From assembly GCA_963742035.1 (NCBI GenBank), contig CAVUKH010000002.1, positions 124,001 to 188,000 of the forward strand: DNA of 64,000 nucleotides, read 5' to 3'. Below the pieces are notes generated by a model that worked only from the letters and a program-made list of their open reading frames with translations, was not told the origin of the DNA and ran no database searches. Below are positions 61,622 to 64,000 of the stretch, piece by piece. Position 1 is the stretch's first letter; every line of letters begins with the position of its first letter. The stretch is from Bog-473 sp963742035. Lineage in GTDB: Bacteria; Actinomycetota; Acidimicrobiia; Acidimicrobiales; RAAP-2. The translations under genes and the position numbers were made by a program.

Positions 61622-61656
61622 CTCCGGCGACGGAAGGGTGCACTCCGCCGCCGGAG
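61622..61656. terminator. Possible bidirectional terminator between convergent genes
   Basis: CTCCGGCG (61622-61629) and CGCCGGAG (61649-61656) form an 8-bp stem with a 19-base loop between the secreted-protein gene (ends 61592) and the binding-protein gene (ends 61668). No T-run on either side, as is common in actinobacteria. Confidence 0.35.
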
Positions 61657-61667
61657 ACGCCGATCGG

Positions 61668-63062
61668 TTAGCCGGTGGCGGCCAGATTCTTGGGCGGGAC
61701 TGAGGTCGGACCGGTGTACTTGTGGATCGGTCCGGCACCAGGGCTCGTCTGTTCAACCGGGGTGACGGCGACGCCGCCGATCCAGCTGCCCGTTGGCGTC
61801 ACGGCCGGCGGGGCCGAGCTCTCCAGCTTGACGACCTCTTCACCTTCGAAGCCGAAGTGCACCGACTTGGAGTAGGACAGCGGCACGAACCCCGGGGTGA
61901 CGAAGCTCTTGCCGTCGTTGTTGATGGCGTCGAGGAGGCTTTGCCGAGTGAGATCCTTGCCTGCTTTCTGGAGGGCCTGCACGAAGGTGTAGGCCAGCGC
62001 AATGCCGTACTGGGTGTTCCCGTCGAGCCCTGACTTGGCGTAGAGCGAGGGTGCGTACTGCTGGAGGATCTTCTTCTCCGTCTGCACCCACGGGTTGGAC
62101 GTGTCGGACTCGGGAGCGAAGTACGCATCGGTGATCACCCCGTTGAGCAGCCCACCGGCCGCGGACGCCTGGGCTGCGGTCCCGCCGCCCTTCTGTGTGA
62201 ACGAGGCCAGAAGCGGGCCGACGGTCGGCGCGTCGGCACCGACGTTGTCCACCACGTACTGCGGGGCGTAGCCGATGACCGCGGCGGGGAGCATCGCGAG
62301 CGCGGTGGCTGCCGGGATGGTGGCCAAGACGACCACCTGCGCCCCCGCCGACTTCAGCGCCGCCATCTGGTTAGACAGCGGACCCGCCAGCGTCGCCGCG
62401 TCGTAGGTCTGGCGCGAGACGACGGCGGAGGAGGGGATCTCCATGTCGAGACCCTTCACGACGTCCTGTCCGAACTCGTCGTCCTGGTACAGGTAGCCGA
62501 TTTTCTTGCCGGCGAAATTCGCCTTGATGTAGGCCCCGAGGATCTTGCCGTCCACGGTGTAGGGGGGCTGCCAGCCGAGGCTGTAGGGGAACTTCGAATT
62601 ACTCCAGCAGTTGCAGCCCGACTCGATGAAGAGCTGCGGCACCTTCTGTGCATTCAAGAAGCCCTGGACGGCCGACTGGGTTGGCGTCCCGAGCGATCCG
62701 ACATCCGCGAAGATGTTGTCCTGCAGGACGAGCTTGCGGGTCAGGGTGGCGGTGTTGGCCGGGTTGTAGCCGTCATCGAGGTACGTGTAGTGGATCTTGC
62801 GACCGTCGACACCACCGTGCGCGTTGACCCAGCTGAACAGCGCGTTCATGGCGGGCGCGATCTCGTCGTAGCCGGGCGCGGCCGGCCCCGTCAGCGGGAC
62901 CGTCGCCCCGATGGTAATGGACGTCGACGTCACGCCGGGTGTGCTCTCTGCGCCCGCGGTCGCGGGCAGCAGCGTGACCCCCAGCATCAGCCCGAGGCCA
63001 CCGGCAACAAGGGCGCGAGCCCACAGGGCCCACCCATTACGCTTCCACGCTCGTCTTGGCAT
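61668..63062 (-). CDS. HAAT-type ABC transporter substrate-binding protein
   Basis: 464 residues with a Sec signal peptide (MPRRAWKRNGWALW, then ARALVAGGLGLMLGVTLLPATAGA, cleavage near AGAES). Mature protein SITIGATVPLTGPAAPGYDEIAPAMNALFSWVNAHGGVDGRK is the type 1 binding fold. It differs clearly from the 22895/38216 pair and so belongs to another importer. ATG 63062 has GGAAGGGGAGG upstream. It overlaps the LivM gene by 26 bases. Confidence 0.92.
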   Translation of the reverse strand: MPRRAWKRNGWALWARALVAGGLGLMLGVTLLPATAGAESTPGVTSTSITIGATVPLTGPAAPGYDEIAPAMNALFSWVNAHGGVDGRKIHYTYLDDGYNPANTATLTRKLVLQDNIFADVGSLGTPTQSAVQGFLNAQKVPQLFIESGCNCWSNSKFPYSLGWQPPYTVDGKILGAYIKANFAGKKIGYLYQDDEFGQDVVKGLDMEIPSSAVVSRQTYDAATLAGPLSNQMAALKSAGAQVVVLATIPAATALAMLPAAVIGYAPQYVVDNVGADAPTVGPLLASFTQKGGGTAAQASAAGGLLNGVITDAYFAPESDTSNPWVQTEKKILQQYAPSLYAKSGLDGNTQYGIALAYTFVQALQKAGKDLTRQSLLDAINNDGKSFVTPGFVPLSYSKSVHFGFEGEEVVKLESSAPPAVTPTGSWIGGVAVTPVEQTSPGAGPIHKYTGPTSVPPKNLAATG

Positions 63063-64000
63063 CGTTCCTCCCCTTCCTTTCTGTTGCATTGCTTTTGTCC
63101 TCTCTCGAGATCTCACTGGCGACGTCGGGCACGGCGCCACCAGGCCGCGGTCGATGGCCCCAGAGCCAGCGCAGTCCGCCCTGGATCCCGTTGGGTGCTG
63201 CCAACATCGCCACAATCAGCACCACGCCGAAGATGATCGTGGCGAGGTAGGCGTTGGCACCGCTGCCCAAGTTGAAGCCGTTGGAGAGCGAGGTGGACCA
63301 CTGGGGCAGGTACACCAGCAGAATCCCGCCCCACACCATGCCGATCAACGTCCCCGTGCCGCCGAGCACCATGGCCGCCAGCAGCTGGATCGAGAGGGTG
63401 AGCGGGAACTCCCCGGTGTTCACTACGCCGGTCGAGAGGCCGAGCAGGGCACCCCCGAGGCCGGCGCACGCCGCGCTGATGGTGAAAGCCGTGACCTTCG
63501 TGCGCACAATGTGGATCCCCGCCAGCGATGCCGCGATCTCGTCGTCGCGCACGGCCCTGAAGGCCCGGCCATAGCGACTCAATAGCAGGTTGGCCACCAG
63601 GACCATCACGATCAGCGCCCCGAGGATCTGAATTTGGGCCAGCCATTGCTCGGCGGTCAGCGAACCCGGTGCTGTTGGCACGGTCGTCGTCAGTCCCTGG
63701 TCACCTCCGAACGTGTTCGGCCACTTGTCGGCAATGGACGGGACGGCCAGCGCGAAGAGGAGCGTCATGCCCGCCAGGTACGGGCCTTTCAGCCGGGTGG
63801 CCGGCAGACCGATCACCAGCCCTGCCGCCGCAGCCACGCCCGTCGCAGCGGCCAGCTCGAGGATGAAGTTCCCCTGGGTGTGGTTCATCAGTAGGGCCAT
63901 GGTGTAGGCGCCAACTGCCATGAACGCGCCGTGGCCGAGGGAGATTTGTCCGTTGCTGCCCGTTAGCAGGCTCAGGCCAACCAGCGCGACCACATACGAG
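63037..64000 (-). CDS. HAAT ABC transporter permease (LivM-like), N-terminus cut by window edge
   Basis: Inner-membrane permease of the importer that includes the 61668 binding protein. The frame is open to base 64000 (codons before GTG 63993 still read Ser-Tyr), so the true start lies outside. GSNGQISLGHGAFMAVGAYTMALLMNHTQG is the LivM start region; RAVRDDEIAASLAGIHIVRTKVTAF is the ATPase-contact loop. About 320 residues visible with eight or so hydrophobic segments. LivH, LivG and LivF are presumably outside on the right. Confidence 0.92.
   Translation of the reverse strand, partial: SYVVALVGLSLLTGSNGQISLGHGAFMAVGAYTMALLMNHTQGNFILELAAATGVAAAAGLVIGLPATRLKGPYLAGMTLLFALAVPSIADKWPNTFGGDQGLTTTVPTAPGSLTAEQWLAQIQILGALIVMVLVANLLLSRYGRAFRAVRDDEIAASLAGIHIVRTKVTAFTISAACAGLGGALLGLSTGVVNTGEFPLTLSIQLLAAMVLGGTGTLIGMVWGGILLVYLPQWSTSLSNGFNLGSGANAYLATIIFGVVLIVAMLAAPNGIQGGLRWLWGHRPRPGGAVPDVASEISREDKSNATERKGRNDAKTSVEA

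Noticed and set aside
1..64000. CRISPR arrays, tRNA/rRNA genes, insertion sequences, phage attachment sites
   Set aside because: Looked for repeats of 24-40 bases with spacers, cloverleaf-type sequences, transposase motifs and terminal inverted repeats; none recognised.

Overview
The window is high-GC (mostly G/C at third codon positions), gene-dense DNA that looks like the chromosome of an actinobacterium. It has GTG starts, leaderless-type promoters, mycobacterial-style acyl-CoA dehydrogenase pairs, a P450 with a CX2NX2C ferredoxin, DUF427 proteins and DUF35/thiolase proteins. The family mix would suit Acidimicrobiia or Mycobacteriales, but nothing here fixes the taxon. I saw no rRNA, tRNA, insertion sequence, phage gene or CRISPR array, and no gene-free stretch longer than 300 bases.

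Left part (1-25 kb): acyl-CoA and branched-chain catabolism. A thioesterase runs off the left edge. A plus-strand operon (915-8405) encodes an aldehyde dehydrogenase, cytochrome P450, amidohydrolase-2 protein, two adjacent acyl-CoA dehydrogenases and an alpha/beta hydrolase. A set of small minus-strand genes of unclear role follows. Next come a TetR regulator with a DUF35-thiolase fusion (minus), a CoA-dependent methylmalonate-semialdehyde-type dehydrogenase, an amidohydrolase with a leaderless-type promoter, an enoyl-CoA hydratase and a tandem double-TetR protein. A branched-chain/aromatic-type (HAAT) ABC importer follows, with LivH-LivM fused, LivG, LivF and a binding protein.

Middle (24-40 kb): a minus-strand operon (SDR, DUF427-thioesterase fusion, double DUF427, enoyl-CoA hydratase). 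It is followed by an alpha-L-rhamnosidase, another amidohydrolase, two divergent GH1 beta-glucosidases, MarR, an isobutyryl-CoA-mutase-like large subunit, CMD protein, 3-hydroxyisobutyrate-type dehydrogenase, ferredoxin, and a second HAAT binding protein.

Right part (40-61 kb): sugar catabolism. It holds a Leloir-like operon (GH2, GalT-like, IMPase-like, GHMP kinase) and a xylose operon (xylA, xylB, GH43, LacI). A hexuronate locus follows (LarA-like, fructuronate-reductase-like, second LacI, beta-glucuronidase, shikimate-kinase-like P-loop kinase, uxaC). A fourth amidohydrolase, a secreted protein and a third HAAT system running off the right edge finish the window.

Inference: the island may take up plant-type glycosides through HAAT importers and remove rhamnose, glucose, galactose/arabinose, xylose/arabinose and glucuronate inside the cell, because no glycosidase has a signal peptide. 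The aglycone would then go through P450, amidohydrolase and CoA chemistry. Three short motifs tie the loci together: GACGTCRWWGTCA at six acyl-CoA/amidohydrolase/transport promoters, ATGRKAGCGWTAWCA at three loci, and TGCAAAGCTTTGCA at two loci. They suggest one TetR-type regulon and two LacI-type regulons.
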